This document shows positions 39,501 to 42,500 of a DNA stretch of 64,000 nucleotides, in pieces. The number at the start of each line of letters is the position of its first letter. Within the stretch, counting starts at the first letter, position 1. A program made the translations under genes and the position numbers. Location: positions 310,001 through 374,000 of the forward strand of contig JAGFBZ010000912.1 in NCBI GenBank assembly GCA_018398805.1. The letters are read 5' to 3'. The notes beneath the pieces were generated by a model that was not told where the DNA came from, did not search any database, and saw nothing but the letters and a program-made list of their open reading frames with translations. Source of the DNA: Hirundichthys speculiger. Taxonomy: Eukaryota > Chordata > Actinopteri > Beloniformes > Exocoetidae.

Positions 39501-42500
39501 CATATATGCACACAGTCTGTCAAACAAGAAAAAAAGGAGGAAACTGTCTTTTAAATTACTTCAGGACTGTTGCTTAACTTGTTGCTAACTTTTCATTAAC
39601 AGAGTACAAAAAAATGTTATATTATTTTGTAATATCCATATCCTTTTGCTGTTTTCTTCACTGTGTTACACTAAACAATAAACAATTCAAACCATAAACA
39701 CAAACACAACTATTGCAAATACTTGTTTGATATCATGCAATTCAAGAACTACTACCTTGTCAAACCAGTTCCCCCGTGGTTCCCCCTCCCTGTTGAGATT
39801 CCACTCTCCTGGTTGCTCCCCTACATGCCCCTGTCCCATCAGGCTTTGGGGGTCCAGGAGCTCTCCATCCCTATACATAGACCACTTATTGAGGTTCTGC
39901 ACAGTCCCATGTGGGAGAACTCTCTCTGCCCCCCACACATCCATATCTTGTTGTATTCCCAAGCCTTCGACTCTAGAGCCTTGTGCCCAGTGCTGTTCAG
40001 GGTCAGGTCCCTGCACCTGGGGTGATACTACAGCATATGAGGAAGGCAGACGGAAAGAGGCCCCCCGAAAGTTAGAGGTCTGCAAAGCACCAGAAAGGTT
40101 GAACGAGCGTGGTTGTGGTGTGCTAGGGGCACCAAGTCGTGTCATAATATTACCATCAGGGAGACGATATTTTGCTCCACGGAGGTTTGGATTTTTTGAT
40201 AAAGCACGAGACAGGTCTAGTGACTGTGGTGCAGAAGTGGGCTGAGGGCGGGTCATGAGAGTTCCATCTGGTAACCGGTAACTGGCAGAACGAAGGTTCT
40301 GGTTTCGGAGAGCATTAGAAAGATCGAGTGATCGTTGCTCAGCAGTTTTAGCAGAACCAGGAGGCCTCATTAATGATGTGTTTGAGAGATTGTAAGAAGC
40401 GCCACGGATGTTGGTGTTTAATAACGCACCGGAAAGGAGAGGACTTGAAGGGGCTTGAGTTTGTTTTTGTCCAAACAGGGATGATCCTTCTGGGAGCTGA
40501 AACTTTGCCTTACGGAGGTTAGCATTCATGAGGGCGCTAGACAACCCAGGTGATGAAATTGCATTTTCAGCACTCTGCACCTCTTCCGCTGGACGTGTTA
40601 GAATTGAACCGTCTGGTAATCGATAAGAGGCTTTTCGAACATTTGCATTGAGAAGAGCAGAGGAGAGCATAGGGGAAGAAGGATCATGTGTTGGCTCATT
40701 TCTTGTAACCAAAGTTCCATCTGGCAACTTGTATGTTGCTTTACGTACATTGGGGTTTAGTAGTGCAGAGGACAGCATAGAGGTGGACTGGGGTGATTGA
40801 CCTGAAAATTGTTCAGCAGGTTCACTTCTGGTGACGAGTGAGCCATCAGGAAGTCTATAGGTGGCCTGACGTAGACTTTGGTTCTGCAGGGCACTGGAGA
40901 GAACAGACGATGACAGCATCCCATCATCAACACCACCTATACCATTATTTGTACCTGGAGCTTCAACAGGGCCTTTTGACATTGTCAGTGTTCCACTTGG
41001 AAGTCTGATCATGGACCCCTTGATCTGAGAAGTCTGGAGTCCCCTGGAGAGAAGTGGAGAGGCTCCTCTGACACTTCCTTGTTGAGATGTGGTGGGAGGA
41101 GGAGCAGGCAAGACAGAAGATGTGGGAGACAAGTGTCGCTGTAAAGGGGATGCAAAGGAAGCATTACGTAGTTGAGAATTAAGCATAGCAGATGACAAGT
41201 ATGGGGAGGAGGGAGTAGTGGAGCCCACTGCTTCAGGAGGTGAAAGGACATTTGTATAGAGGTTGGCATTGCGTTGTAGAGGAGATGAATAGGAGGCACT
41301 GCGGAGTCTGGAGTTATGCATCAAAGCATTGGAAAGACCCACTGAGGCATATGGGTTCACCATCTGGGTCTCCTGTGCATTAGCTGATACCTCCACATTC
41401 CCACCAGGTATGGGAGAAGGAATCCTTTGTAAAGGTGTTGTGTTTCTAACATTTTGCAGATAAGGATTCTGAAGTGCATGTCCCAGATTAGGGGATGATG
41501 ATGATAAATGCTGATGGAGGTTTTGTGGGTATGCTTTTGGCTGTGTTTGGGGGGAAGTGGGTCTTTGCAAAAGGGAGGCATCAGTGTTAGTGGAATAAGG
41601 GACAGAAGATGGGAGTAGAGAGTGAGGAAGGGGAGCTCCTACAAATGGAGACCCTGGAAAAGCATTTGATAGCATTGGGGATGAGCCTGGTTCCATCAGT
41701 GTGTAGTCATACTGCGCAATGCTCTGTGATGGAAGAAGAGCATCATGAGGAAGGCTAGGGTGATAAACTGGAGGGTGAAAAGATGTTGGTCCCAGACCAT
41801 GGGGACTCATTGACCTGTGAGTCAAGGGTGAGGGTGGATGAGAAAGATGCATGGGTGAGGCAGAACGGGAGGGCAGAGGAGATCTATGCTGTAGTGCCTG
41901 TGGAGATTGAGGTCTACTCTGGAGTCTACGCACTGATGGCTGAGAAAAAAGAGGCCCACTCTGTTTCAAAGATGGCTGTCGAGGGATAGGTGGGACAATG
42001 GGAGTGCCTCTGAATGATTGCCTTGACTGAACAGAGGTTTGGTTTCTGGACATTCGGACCAGAGGCTGACCTCTACCGACAGGTCTGCGGAAACCTCCTT
42101 GGGCAGCACCAGTTTGCTTGGCCTCCCTTAACCCTGTAGGCCGGGAGCCTGTTCTGGCCAATATGGGAGTTCCAGCTGCTGACCCTACTTGTCCTAATGG
42201 AGAAACAGGGCCACTCCGTATGGAGGTCCTAAATGGGGCTACTTGCTGGGTGACAGGAGGACCATGTCTACTACGTCTTTGTAAGTAAGGGTTAGCTGGA
42301 GAGGGTTTCACAGCTCCCATGGGTACATGGCTTCGAGCTGCAGGACCACCTCTTAGTCTGCGAGTAGAGGAACGAGTGGGGAGAGGTCTAGAAGTGGCAT
42401 GTGACGGTGAAGGAGAAGGTGCACGATGGGGAGAGTTGGAACGGAAAGATTGGGGTGGAGACTGAGATCTTACAGGTTGAGAAGGGCTCCATCTTTGAGG

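Noticed and set aside
39727..40245. Plus-strand 172-codon ORF
   Set aside because: Antisense of the last part of exon 2; no independent evidence.
40030..41500. Regular repeats considered as a CRISPR-like array or satellite
   Set aside because: The regularity is at protein level in a coding exon of a vertebrate gene, with diverged DNA.
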